DNA of 64,000 nucleotides from Lonsdalea britannica (GTDB lineage Bacteria; Pseudomonadota; Gammaproteobacteria; Enterobacterales; Enterobacteriaceae): NCBI RefSeq assembly GCF_002111595.1, contig NZ_LUTN01000018.1, positions 1 to 64,000 of the forward strand, read 5' to 3'. Shown piece by piece: positions 1 to 10,463 of this stretch (position 1 is its first letter; each line of letters starts with the position of its first letter). The notes under the pieces were generated by a model. It saw only the letters and a program-made list of their open reading frames with translations, ran no database searches and was not told where the DNA came from. The position numbers and the translations under genes were made by a program.

Positions 1-101
1 TGTTAGCGCCAATGATATAAGACAGTAATTCACCATTTGGATTGTCCGCTCCACCCAACATGTTGTTTCCTTGAGGTTCTCACACCAGAAAGGACATCAA
101 C

Positions 102-2071
<1,970 letters not shown>

Positions 2072-2130
2072 TCAAATAGCGGGCATTAAAAATGGCGAAA
2101 AACGGTCATAAAGCTTGGCGTTGACAACGG

Positions 2131-2259
2131 GAAATCACAGAGCGCTGGTTGACTGAATATAATAGTGAGCGGCCCCATGAATCCCTGAATAACCTGACAC
2201 CGGAAGAATACCGGCTGATGGCTGAAAAAACGGAAATCTCAAAAAGTGCGTGGAACTAA
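2131..2259 (+). pseudogene. IS3-family OrfB transposase, 3' fragment
   Basis: The reading frame gives EITERWLTEYNSERPHESLN and continues to a natural stop after KSAWN. This is the C-terminal end of the IS3-group OrfB integrase domain: the (N/S)xxRPHxSL(N/G) motif is diagnostic. The upstream part is missing because the IS21 element has inserted; it should lie left of the window. The 3' terminus of this IS3 copy was not identified with confidence in 2260-2390. Confidence 0.85.
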
Positions 2260-2393
2260 AACAGGTGTGCTTACAATTTAAGCCACATATTGATACATCA
2301 ACACTCCTGTCGTTATTGGTTCGTCCTGAGTGGAAAAGGATTTTCGGCCAATATGCTCCCAGCGTCTGGATGGTGCATAAGCACTACAGCCAG

Positions 2394-2636
2394 TTACCCA
2401 ATCGCCACACTTCCACCGCCGATAATAACACCGCCACAGCTAACGGCGTCTCCCGTACGTGCAGCGGGTTTGCCGTCAATAAAGACACTGGATGAACCAC
2501 CGCTAATGATGCGGTTGTGCCCGTGCGGAGCCAGAGGATCGCCTTGTCGAGCCAATGGAAGACCATCAACCTTAACGGTTGATGAACCCGCTGTGACAGG
2601 CGTAGGCGGATGGCTACCGTGGCAGGGGCAGTCCAA
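2394..2636 (-). CDS. PAAR-domain T6SS spike-tip protein
   Basis: An 80-residue protein made of the glycine-rich PAAR repeats that fold into the cone sharpening the VgrG spike of T6SS. Visible motifs are CPCHGSHPPTPVTAGSSTV at the N terminus, then GLPLARQGDPLAPHGHN, VFIDGKPAARTGDAVSCGG and the terminal GGGSVAIG. The only usable in-frame start is TTG at 2636; an in-frame stop lies four codons upstream. It is the last gene of a tightly overlapping minus-strand operon, beginning within a few bases of the preceding stop. The role as T6SS tip is from the family; the link to the operon's first gene as cargo is inference. Confidence 0.8.
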   Translation of the reverse strand: MDCPCHGSHPPTPVTAGSSTVKVDGLPLARQGDPLAPHGHNRIISGGSSSVFIDGKPAARTGDAVSCGGVIIGGGSVAIG

Positions 2637-2641
2637 ATCAC

Positions 2642-2917
2642 TTATCTAATTTTTTTAAAAATTAGAAGGATCAATATCACACTAATCGGAAAACCAATCA
2701 ACACAACTGAGCGCATTGAATCCATAGCGCCTCTCATATCGGCTAATATCGCAAAATGATATTCAACGGACACTGTTTTATCAGATAAAAAAACCATCCT
2801 TTCATTATCCTGAATATACCCAAAAGAAACAAAGGCAATACTAAAAAAATAAAAAAAACAAACTATGAAAATACTAAACCATCGAATAAAAAATTTACTC
2901 TTACTTGTTAACATCAT
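2642..2917 (-). CDS. small two-helix membrane protein, candidate T6SS immunity protein
   Basis: Unrecognised 91-residue protein. It has two strongly hydrophobic segments (about residues 10-32, rich in F, I and V, and about 69-87) separated by a polar stretch, so it should be an inner-membrane protein with a short loop. The start chosen is the ATGATG pair at 2912-2917, inside the 3' end of the preceding small gene. A longer frame to 2950 is less likely because it overlaps that gene more and has no ribosome site. Its place between a putative effector and a PAAR gene, and the membrane topology, fit an immunity protein against a periplasm-acting toxin. That role is inferred from context only. Confidence 0.6.
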   Translation of the reverse strand: MMLTSKSKFFIRWFSIFIVCFFYFFSIAFVSFGYIQDNERMVFLSDKTVSVEYHFAILADMRGAMDSMRSVVLIGFPISVILILLIFKKIR

Positions 2918-3089
2918 AAGTACCCTCAAACAACCCACCGACAGTACCACCGGAATAAGGCGAAATATTACCTATGCCAGAAATAACCTCAGATACTCCG
3001 CGCATAATGGCATCTTCACTTATTGGTTGATAATTATCAATATTAGGGTACTGTTTTTTAAACTCACTTGTCATATCAACAACAAGCAT
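2901..3089 (-). CDS. hypothetical 62-residue glycine-rich protein in the PAAR cassette
   Basis: Not recognised. The first 30 residues are polar (MTSEFKKQYPNIDNYQPISE) and the second half is glycine/serine rich (SGIGNISPYSGGTVGGLFEG). AAGGA sits 7 nt before its ATG, a good ribosome site. It overlaps the end of the effector-like gene and the start of the membrane protein gene, so it is translated as part of the same operon. It could be an adaptor, a second immunity component, or a short degraded piece of a larger protein. Confidence 0.5.
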   Translation of the reverse strand: MLVVDMTSEFKKQYPNIDNYQPISEDAIMRGVSEVISGIGNISPYSGGTVGGLFEGTYDVNK

Positions 3090-3835
3090 GGATTTATCCT
3101 TGCTTTTTTATCTAAATACCGCCGCAGTGATACTGGTATTGCAAAATCCTCTTCATAATCAACATTAATCTGAGAGTTAATTGTATACCCCCCACGAAAG
3201 ACTTTTGTCCCTGCCACTTTAATGCCCTTTGTTGCATGGGTTGTACAGTTCACGCCTGTCACATCATATTGATCTATTGTTCTACCGTTTCGTTTAGTGC
3301 TATCCCCCATCTTTACGGTCTCTTTAACTTTGCTTCCTGAATTCCATAACCTTTCAAAGTACATCCTTGCAATAACTGGATCCGCATCTGTAATAATAAA
3401 AACCTTGGCTTCTTCTTGGTACAATTCTTCTCGATAGTATTTTCTAGCATCTTCAAATTGCAAAAAATTAAGAATACCATCACCAACAGCGCCAGCAATA
3501 CCAGACCTTCGACCAAAACGGCCATAGGTAAAAACAGAAGCATTGTTATGCTCGTGAACAGATACAAAAGTGTGTCCTGTCCCCTTAATCTCCGTCCAGA
3601 TAAAAACACCATTCTCTAATGGATTATGCTCTTTTTTGCATTCCTGAATCGGCTCAACCCACTCACCTTTTGGTGGCGTTAGATAAACAGGCTCATCTTT
3701 GAAATAACTTGTTGGTTTAGGCTTAATATTTTCTCGTGGGTTCTGCCACAATCCTAACCCACGGCCATACTGCATAAACTGTTCGTGTTCCACAAAATCG
3801 GCTCCATCTGATTTCTTGCTACGGAATTGTGTCAC
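3071..3835 (-). CDS. putative T6SS effector, possible permuted papain-like (HxC) fold
   Basis: A 254-residue soluble protein with no signal peptide or membrane helix, first gene of the PAAR operon. I do not recognise a named family. A candidate catalytic His lies in GTGHTFVSVHE (about residue 88) and a candidate Cys in TGVNCTTHATKG (about residue 199). This His-before-Cys order with a beta-strand around the His is that of permuted NlpC/P60-like hydrolases (YaeF/YiiX type), many of which cut peptidoglycan or lipids. The last eight codons may be read out of frame: removing one A from the six-A run at 3104-3109 ends the protein at DKKQG, just ahead of the next gene's ribosome site. Function is inference from motif order and neighbours. 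Confidence 0.6.
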   Translation of the reverse strand: MTQFRSKKSDGADFVEHEQFMQYGRGLGLWQNPRENIKPKPTSYFKDEPVYLTPPKGEWVEPIQECKKEHNPLENGVFIWTEIKGTGHTFVSVHEHNNASVFTYGRFGRRSGIAGAVGDGILNFLQFEDARKYYREELYQEEAKVFIITDADPVIARMYFERLWNSGSKVKETVKMGDSTKRNGRTIDQYDVTGVNCTTHATKGIKVAGTKVFRGGYTINSQINVDYEEDFAIPVSLRRYLDKKARINPCLLLI

Positions 3836-4047
3836 AAATGGATTATTTACTATAGCCTCCGGCTAACGAATCAGCTGTTTAGTCAGATATTCGACAGGGG
3901 CTGTCCACTGATGGAAACGGATTTGCTTGAGGCTGCGGAAAATCGTGCTATTAGCTCACTGGTAATGCCTTTAACAAAGAAAGGCGAAGTAGTGAGGGCT
4001 GTTCCCTGCGCAACTATCGCCAGCACCCAGGCTGAAAATTGATCTCG

Positions 4048-4329
4048 ATGATGCGTAGAACGGCTGCAAGTATGCGTAATGTGGAACGTGCAGTGGATGA
4101 GTTACTGGTGCGTCATATCTACGACAACTTTTGAATTGTTAGAGAAAAAGGCGCCGACGTTACTGTTTTAAAGCGCTTTGTGCAGGAATGTATAGAGCAG
4201 GATATCCAACGTTACGGTGCTCAGTATCCTGAATTCTGCGTGTTACCTGTTGAAGAACTGAACATGGGGCTGGAAGAACTGGCGAGCAATCCTGTCTATA
4301 AGAAACGCTATCTGCAATTGGTAAACTAA
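4048..4329 (+). pseudogene. decayed gene of unknown family, internal stop
   Basis: One reading frame of 94 codons is open except for a single TGA at 4132-4134. Before the stop it reads ERAVDELLVRHIYDNF and after it VLKRFVQECIEQDIQRYGAQ, ending KKRYLQLVN. The composition on both sides is protein-like, so a real gene with one nonsense mutation is likely. A second short piece starts at the overlapping ATG (4329-4412, IFGERHVSWEEAYACF) and ends early. I could not assign a family. The stretch from 3836 to 4047 contains another fragment (ETDLLEAAENRAISSLVMPL) in a different frame. Confidence 0.45.
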
Positions 4330-4563
4330 TGATCTTCGGTGAAAGACACGTTTCGTGGGAAGAGGCCTATGCCTGTTTTTGCATAACGACAATGGATGTG
4401 ATTGATACATAGCGCCAGAGATACGCTCGATGTCGAGCATTTTACAGGTAACTCTTGCCCCGATTAGAGTTCCAAAATTAACGATTTAATGTGTTGTATC
4501 GATGTTGGTACATTATCTAAATGTTATTTTTTACTGATTTTAAATCAAAGGATTAGTCATTAT

Positions 4564-4586
4564 GTGCGAGTCCGGATTTCGCACCA
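4564..4586 (+). other. tRNA 3'-end-like sequence, candidate island attachment site
   Basis: These 23 bases contain GCGAGTCCGG and end in CGCACCA. They resemble the T-arm, acceptor and CCA end of a tRNA. The closest remembered match is the class II tRNA-Leu (leuX) end with TTCGAGTCCGG...TTCGGCACCA; tRNA-Phe (CCGAGTCCGGGCACCA) is a weaker alternative. No 5' tRNA half is present, so it is a remnant, not a gene. A terminator follows immediately and a P4-like integrase start lies about 210 bp downstream in the same direction, the normal order at tRNA-inserted islands. Confidence 0.45.
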
Positions 4587-4600
4587 TCAGTATGAAAATC

Positions 4601-4625
4601 AAGTCACCCCAGGGTGGCTTTTTTT
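4601..4625 (+). terminator. rho-independent terminator
   Basis: AAGTCACCC pairs with GGGTGGCTT across a two-base loop and is followed by a run of seven T. It lies 15 nt after the tRNA-end-like sequence, as expected for a tRNA transcript terminator. Confidence 0.7.
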
Positions 4626-4794
4626 ATGTCCGCAATCAGCCTGTCACGTTCATCCCCAGCTGTAATAGCCATCCTCCAGCTCTGCAGTTTTGTCCGTTTG
4701 ACTTACCTCTGTCGTTTTCGTCTATAAATGTTTAACTGAGGGAGTGAATAAGATGATGAGCAATGCACTTTGATGATGAGTTGACCTTCAGACT

Positions 4795-4851
4795 ATGGTG
4801 CTGACCGACGTTGTAGCCCGTAACACTAAGCTGCGCGAGAAAGCCGCTTAG
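4795..4851 (+). pseudogene. P4-like tyrosine integrase, N-terminal remnant
   Basis: The frame reads MVLTDVVARNTKLREKAA and then a stop. The pattern LTDxxxRNxKxREKxY is the usual beginning of P4-family phage/island integrases. The rest of the gene (normally about 400 residues) is absent. Together with the tRNA-end-like sequence upstream this points to a lost genomic island. Confidence 0.55.
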
Positions 4852-6241
4852 TTTGGGACGTTTTTACTGCCGAGAGGAATGACAGCCATCAGCGACTGCT
4901 TGAATCGATCTTTTACGCTGAAACCTGTCAATCAAAACCGTCGATAAAATATTATGAATGATGTGTTGCGGGCAGTCATCGGCTACGACTCTGCTACCGG
5001 AGTGTATATCAATGCGTGCGTCACGCAGGTAAGGAGCCTGGCCTGTAGTGCGTGATGCGATGAGGCGGCGTTCACTTCGATAATCGCCATGAACGCTGGC
5101 GAATATCACGTGCTTGGCTGATCCACCCTGCTGCCCAAGCCTTATCTCCCCATATCATCTTCTCTGATGATGTGATCTTCCTATCTTCAGCCCTATAAAA
5201 ACACTCCCGGACAGGCCACCCGTCATTCGACATTATCTCATCGTTTGTTTTTTACACCGTTCTGGTTTTTGTTTTTTACAGAATGGTTATTAGTCCCAAA
5301 TATTTTATTTATCCAAAATTGCGAACATTTTGTGTGGCTTTATCTAATATCTTGTTCCTTAATGGTATTAAAATCGCTGACAGTCATAAGACGAGGGGTA
5401 GGGCCGCACTAAGCAATATTGTCAGCATATAATCGGTTTTCAGTGCGTTATCGAATCTTTGTTATTCTCTTGAATTTAGTGATGGAGATGTTAATGGTGT
5501 TGCGGGGGATGCCGTGTTTAATAGAATAATTAAGCCTGCGAACTCAACTGGTATTATTAGATAACAATCATCCTGTAAGGGATCGCGGTATTTGCTGGAT
5601 GGGCCTCCTTCATTTTTTCATCTCATTCTGATGTTCTTTTTTGATTGATTTAGTCCTCATGCTTAAGTGAGTGATAATCCTCCAGATCCCGCTCAAAGCC
5701 GTCTAACGCTACTGTTTACGGCGCATTGTGTTCATTTTTATGGCATGTAACCTCGAGATATTAGTCGCATTGAAATAATAACCATGGTGACCGTAACGAT
5801 ATTAATTAAAGTTTAGAGCGCAATATTGTGGCTTTTTCTTATGTTTGAAAAACTTGGTTTTTTATTGATTTATTCCCTTTTTTGATTCTGAAAATTTTTT
5901 TATATCCATGATTTTATAGATGTTTTTATTTTATCAATACAGAATAATATTATTATTGACCACCTGTTACAGGTGTGTGTATCATCGCCTCGTCAGTATT
6001 TAGTTCTATACCGTTCAATTAACTCGAAGCTAACTGCTTTTTTACTATTTGGTAATGGATATACCAAGCGGAAGTAATATTGGTTATATCCAGTTACTTA
6101 GGTAATATCACCGGTCGATAAACGGAAAATAGTTTATTTTTCTTATCCGAACAGTGTTGTTCTAATTAATCTCGGACGTACCCTGGAAGGAATCGACCAT
6201 GTGTTTTCTGGCCAGTCAGGGCCTAAACCTGGTATGCGAAT
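4852..6241. other. AT-rich intergenic/decayed region upstream of the T6SS operon
   Basis: No credible coding region is seen. The few open frames here lack ribosome sites and any recognisable protein pattern. The second half (about 5740-6130) is strongly AT-rich, with runs of T and A, as often seen at H-NS-silenced promoters of horizontally acquired loci. The T6SS promoter should lie near its right end. I looked for a sigma-54 -24/-12 element (TGGCA-N7-TTGCA type) and did not see a convincing one. Confidence 0.5.
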
Positions 6242-6745
6242 ATGGGAAAAGGAATTGATGGTGCATCCGTTGCACCAAAGGAACGTATTAATATCAAATA
6301 TGTACCCGCAACTGGGGGACAGCAGAGCGAAATTGAACTGCCGCTGACCCTGATGGTCGTTGGTAATATGAAGGGTCGTACGGAAGAAACGCCGATTGAG
6401 GAGCGTTCCACCGTATCGATCGATAAGAACAATTTTTCTTCCGTCATGAAAGAATCCAAACTGGAACTCAATTTCAGCGTGCCTAATCGCCTGGAAGAAG
6501 AGAGCCAGGATGACCTGCCTGTAAAGCTGAACATCGAATCGCTTGCCGATTTCTCCCCCGATCGTATTGCTCAACAAGTACCTGAATTGCAGAAGCTTTT
6601 AGATCTCCGTGAAGCGCTGGTTGCGCTGAAGGGACCGCTTGGCAACATCCCAGCATTCCGTAATCGTCTGCAGGATCTGCTGGCCAGCGAAGATGCGCGG
6701 GAACAGCTGCTGAAAGAGCTGGATCTGGTGAAACCTGCTGAGTAA
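6242..6745 (+). CDS. tssB: T6SS contractile sheath small subunit TssB (VipA)
   Basis: The 167-residue protein pairs with TssC to build the cytoplasmic contractile sheath that drives the Hcp tube. It shows the conserved TssB features: N-terminal RINIKYVPATG, the ELPLTLMVVGNMKG core and SLADFSPDRIAQQVPELQKL. It is the first gene of the T6SS operon, 30 nt before tssC. The start at 6242 lacks a strong ribosome site, but its N-terminal sequence fits the family. Intact. Confidence 0.95.
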   Translation: MGKGIDGASVAPKERINIKYVPATGGQQSEIELPLTLMVVGNMKGRTEETPIEERSTVSIDKNNFSSVMKESKLELNFSVPNRLEEESQDDLPVKLNIESLADFSPDRIAQQVPELQKLLDLREALVALKGPLGNIPAFRNRLQDLLASEDAREQLLKELDLVKPAE

Positions 6746-6775
6746 TACGTTGGATTGACGAGAAGGGAAACAAAC

Positions 6776-8253
6776 ATGTCAGTAGTAGAAGAGAAAGTAC
6801 AGGCGGGCGCAGACAGTGCCGCTCCTTCCTTGCTTGATGAGATCATGGCCCAAGCCCGGCTCACACCTGTCGATGAAGGCTATAGCGTCGCCAAGCAGGG
6901 TATCGCCGCACTGATTTCAAACATTCTGGACAGTGGCGATACCAGCGAGCCGGTCAACAAGGCGCTGGTGGATAGCATGATCGTTGAGCTGGACAAAAAG
7001 CTCAGCAAGCAGGTCGATGTGATTTTGCACGCTGAGGAAGTTCAGGAACTGGAATCCTCTTGGCGTTCGCTGAAATTGATGGTTGATCGCACTGATTTCC
7101 GTGAAAACATCAAGATTCTATTGCTCCATGCCACCAAGCAGGAGCTGCTGGACGACTTTGAGTTCGCGCCTGAAATCACCCAGTCCGGTTTCTATAAGCA
7201 CGTCTACTCAAGCGGTTACGGCCAGTTCGGCGGACAGCCGATCGGCGCGGTCATCGGTGACTATGCCTTCACGCAAAGCTCTCCGGATATCAAACTGCTG
7301 CAATACACGAGCGCAGTGGGCGCAATGGCCCATTCCCCGTTTATTTCATCGGTTGATCCGACGTTCTTTGGCGTGGATAGCTTCACCGAACTGCCGACGA
7401 TCAAAGACCTCAAATCCGTCTTCGAAGGTCCGGCTTACACCAAGTGGCGCTCTCTGCGCGAATCTGAAGACTCCCGTTATCTGGCTTGACTGCACCGCGT
7501 TTCCTGGCGCGCCTGCCGTACGACCCGGTAGAAAACCCGATCAAAGGGTTTAACTACAAAGAAGATATCAGTGTCGACCACGATCACTACCTGTGGGGCA
7601 ACACGGCCTATCTGATGGGAACGGCGTTGACGGACAGCTTCGCGAAATATCGCTGGTGCCCGAACATCATCGGTCCGCAGAGTGGTGGCGCGATCACCGA
7701 CCTGCCGGTACACGTTTATGAAGCGATGGGTCAGCTGCAGGCCAAGATCCCGACGGAAGTTCTGATCACCGATCGTCGCGAATACGAAATGGCAGAGGAA
7801 GGCTTCATCACTCTGACCATGCGTAAAGACAGTGATAATGCTGCATTTTTCTCTGCCAATTCGGTGCAAAAACCGAAGGTGTTCCCGAACACCAAAGAAG
7901 GGAAAGACGCGGAAACAAATTACAAATTGGGCACACAGCTCCCATACATGTTCATTATCAACCGTCTTGCTCACTACATCAAAGTGCTGCAGCGCGAACA
8001 GATTGGTTCCTGGAAAGAACGTCAGGATCTGGAACGTGAACTGAACGGCTGGATCAAACAGTACGTTGCCGATCAGGAAAACCCGCCGGCAGACGTTCGT
8101 AGCCGTCGCCCGCTGCGTGCCGCTCAGATCAAGGTTCTGGATGTTGAAGGTGAACCGGGTTGGTACCAGGTCGCGATGTCCGTACGTCCTCATTTCAAGT
8201 ACATGGGGGCGAATTTTGAACTGTCGTTGGTGGGACGTTTGGACAAGGAATAA
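6776..8253 (+). pseudogene. tssC: T6SS sheath large subunit TssC (VipB), one frameshift
   Basis: TssC is the main sheath protein. ATG at 6776 follows the ribosome site AGAAGGGA. The first frame runs to a stop at 7489 (ends SEDSRYLA); the rest, LTAPRFLARLPYDPVEN onwards, is in another frame to 8253. Adding one base near 7485 (GGCTTGACT to GGCGTTGACT) gives a continuous product of about 492 residues, the normal length. Nothing else is broken. As written no functional sheath could form, so either the T6SS is inactive or this is a sequencing indel. Identity is certain; only the reading-frame state is in doubt. Confidence 0.93.
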
Positions 8254-8259
8254 TACCTG

Positions 8260-8694
8260 ATGGCCTCTCTCTCTTCGTGGGATAGAGGGAGTGCCGCCAG
8301 CCTGTTCGATCGTATCCGGGGCGAAGAACGTCGCAGTTCTTCGCCTCAGGACGAGCTGGAGTGCCTGGTCGAGTCGGTGAAACGCAAACTCGACCAGGTG
8401 CTCAATACGCGTCCGGGAAGTTGTCGCAGTGCGCCTGATCTCGGCGTCATTGATTTTAATGACGCGACGCAGGGCGGAGCAGATATACGTGGTCGGATAC
8501 GTGAGGCGATACGGCAATGCATTTGCCAGTACGAACCGCGCATTGTTCACGTCGAAGTCAGTTCCAACGACTATCAATCTAGCCCGCTCGAAATGGCGTT
8601 TCAGGTGACAGCACACGTACGGTTGGAACAGTTGGAGCAGGTCACTTCCTTCAATATCCATATGGACAGTCACCGACATTATAGAATGACGTAA
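8260..8694 (+). CDS. tssE: T6SS baseplate protein TssE (gp25-like)
   Basis: The 144-residue protein is the homologue of phage T4 gp25 and links the baseplate to the sheath. It contains the gp25 pattern around residues 60-110 (GVIDFNDATQGG, then an EPRIVHVEV strand). It starts 6 nt after tssC and ends 2 nt before tssF, so it is translationally coupled. Intact. Confidence 0.93.
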   Translation: MASLSSWDRGSAASLFDRIRGEERRSSSPQDELECLVESVKRKLDQVLNTRPGSCRSAPDLGVIDFNDATQGGADIRGRIREAIRQCICQYEPRIVHVEVSSNDYQSSPLEMAFQVTAHVRLEQLEQVTSFNIHMDSHRHYRMT

Positions 8695-8696
8695 CT

Positions 8697-10463
8697 ATGC
8701 TTCTGGAACACTACTTCAGGGATGAAATAGCTTACCTGCGTCTGCAAGGACGCCAGTTTGCCGATGCCCACCCTGAACTTACCCGTTTTCTATCAGAACA
8801 AACCACCGATCCGGACGTCGAGAGGCTGCTGGAGGGGTTTGCGTTTCTGACGGGAAGTTTGCGGGCAAAAATTGAGGATGAATTTCCTGAATTGACCCAC
8901 GGGCTGCTGGGCATGCTTTGGCCGAACTATCTCCGTCCGGTTCCCAGCATGACCATCATGCAGTTCTCAGTGATCCCTGGAGCCATTGCGCGACCAGCCT
9001 TAATCAGCCGCGGCTGTATGCTGGATAGCCAGCCGGTCGACGACGTCGTATGCCATTTCCAGACCTGTCATGACGCCTGGGTGTATCCCGCGGATATCCG
9101 CGACATCAGCGTACAAAGCGGTAACGACCTCTCCAAAATCAGCCTGGACTTCAATCTGCATGGGCCGATGCTGCTCAACGAATTGCAGTTGGACAAGCTG
9201 CGTTTTTATCTGGGAGGCGACAGCTATACCGCCTACGAGCTCTATTTCTGGCTCTCCAGCAAGCTCTCCCACATCGAGCTTGAAATCGATGGGAAACGAT
9301 TCAGACAAGAAGCCAGTACGTTAAAAACGATCGGCTTCGAACGGGAAGACGCACTGCTGCCTTACCCGAGCAACGTCTACTCCGGCTACCGTATTCTGCA
9401 GGAATTTTTCTGCTTCCCGGAAAGCTTCCTGTTCTTCCAGCTTTCCGGCGCCGACTGGCCGAACCAGCCGCTGTCGGTCACTGATTTCAAAATTCACTTC
9501 TGCTTTGCCTGCCCGCTGCCTGCGGAACTCAAAATCCGTCCTGACTCTTTCATGCTGAACTGCGTACCGGCGATCAACCTGTTCCAGCATGACAGCGAGC
9601 CGATCAACCTCAACGGCCGCCAGACGGAATATCCGCTCAAGGCCAGTTACCGACATGCGGACGCCTACGAGATTTTCTCGGTGGACAAAGTCGAAGGGTG
9701 GATCGAAGGACATATGGGGCGCACGCGCGGCGAGCCGCGTCAGTATCAGCCGTTTGAAAGCTTCCAGCATCAGATTGAGCGCGCGAAGGGCCGTCTGGCC
9801 CTGTACTACCGCACCCGTGTGCGCGAAGCGGTCAGCGGCGACGGTTTCGAACATGCGCTGTCGTTTGTGCGCGGCGATGAAACCGAAGCGGTCGATATGG
9901 ATGAATCCATATCGGTCTCGCTGACCTGTACCAACCGCTCCAAAGCATCGCAGCTGCCTGTCGGCGCGGTCTGCAAGACAACCGGCAGCTCGCCGTCGTT
10001 CGCGACGTTCAGAAATATTATCCGTCCAACCCGGCCGCTGCGTCCCGCGTTGGACGGCAGCCTGCACTGGACGCTGATCTCCAACCTGTCGCTGAACTAT
10101 GTCTCGCTGCTGCGCCGCGATGCGCTGGTGCAGATCTTGCGGACGTATGACTTCCCGGCATTGCACGATAAACAGGCGGAGCAGGCGTCTCGTAAGCGTC
10201 TGGCCGGGATCGAGTCGATTGAAACCACGCCGATAGACCGGCTGATCCGCGGCATGCCGGTGCGTGGACTGAAGTCGGTGCTGTCCGTGTATCAGTCCGC
10301 CTTTGCCAGCGAGGGCGAGCTGTATCTGTTCGGCACCGTACTGGCGCATTTCTTCTCGCTTTACGCCAGTGTCAACGCCTTCCATCTATTGGAAATCATC
10401 AACCTTGATAACAAGGAGCGCTACAAATGGCCAGTCCAGATAGGTCAGCACTCCATGATGTGA
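8697..10463 (+). CDS. tssF: T6SS baseplate protein TssF
   Basis: The 588-residue wedge component of the T6SS baseplate acts with TssG and TssK. The N terminus (LLEHYFRDEIAYLRLQG) and the segment EEFPELTHGLLGMLWPNYL-like (here DEFPELTHGLLGMLWPNYL) are family hallmarks, as is VPSMTIMQF. Length is normal. The 3' end overlaps tssG by 37 nt. Intact. Confidence 0.94.
   Translation: MLLEHYFRDEIAYLRLQGRQFADAHPELTRFLSEQTTDPDVERLLEGFAFLTGSLRAKIEDEFPELTHGLLGMLWPNYLRPVPSMTIMQFSVIPGAIARPALISRGCMLDSQPVDDVVCHFQTCHDAWVYPADIRDISVQSGNDLSKISLDFNLHGPMLLNELQLDKLRFYLGGDSYTAYELYFWLSSKLSHIELEIDGKRFRQEASTLKTIGFEREDALLPYPSNVYSGYRILQEFFCFPESFLFFQLSGADWPNQPLSVTDFKIHFCFACPLPAELKIRPDSFMLNCVPAINLFQHDSEPINLNGRQTEYPLKASYRHADAYEIFSVDKVEGWIEGHMGRTRGEPRQYQPFESFQHQIERAKGRLALYYRTRVREAVSGDGFEHALSFVRGDETEAVDMDESISVSLTCTNRSKASQLPVGAVCKTTGSSPSFATFRNIIRPTRPLRPALDGSLHWTLISNLSLNYVSLLRRDALVQILRTYDFPALHDKQAEQASRKRLAGIESIETTPIDRLIRGMPVRGLKSVLSVYQSAFASEGELYLFGTVLAHFFSLYASVNAFHLLEIINLDNKERYKWPVQIGQHSMM

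Noticed and set aside
2384-2641. 85-residue GTG-started frame overlapping the PAAR gene
   Set aside because: The alternative frame lacks PAAR motifs, while the TTG-started frame is full of them.
4864-5109. Minus-strand open frame of 81 codons in the decayed region
   Set aside because: No ribosome site, no conserved pattern; the region shows other signs of decay.
5740-6240. Sigma-54 promoter for the T6SS operon
   Set aside because: The presence of vasH made this likely, but no convincing TGGCA/TTGCA pair at the right spacing was found before tssB.
7477-8679. 400-residue minus-strand open frame opposite tssC/tssE
   Set aside because: Antisense shadow of conserved T6SS genes, no recognisable domain.
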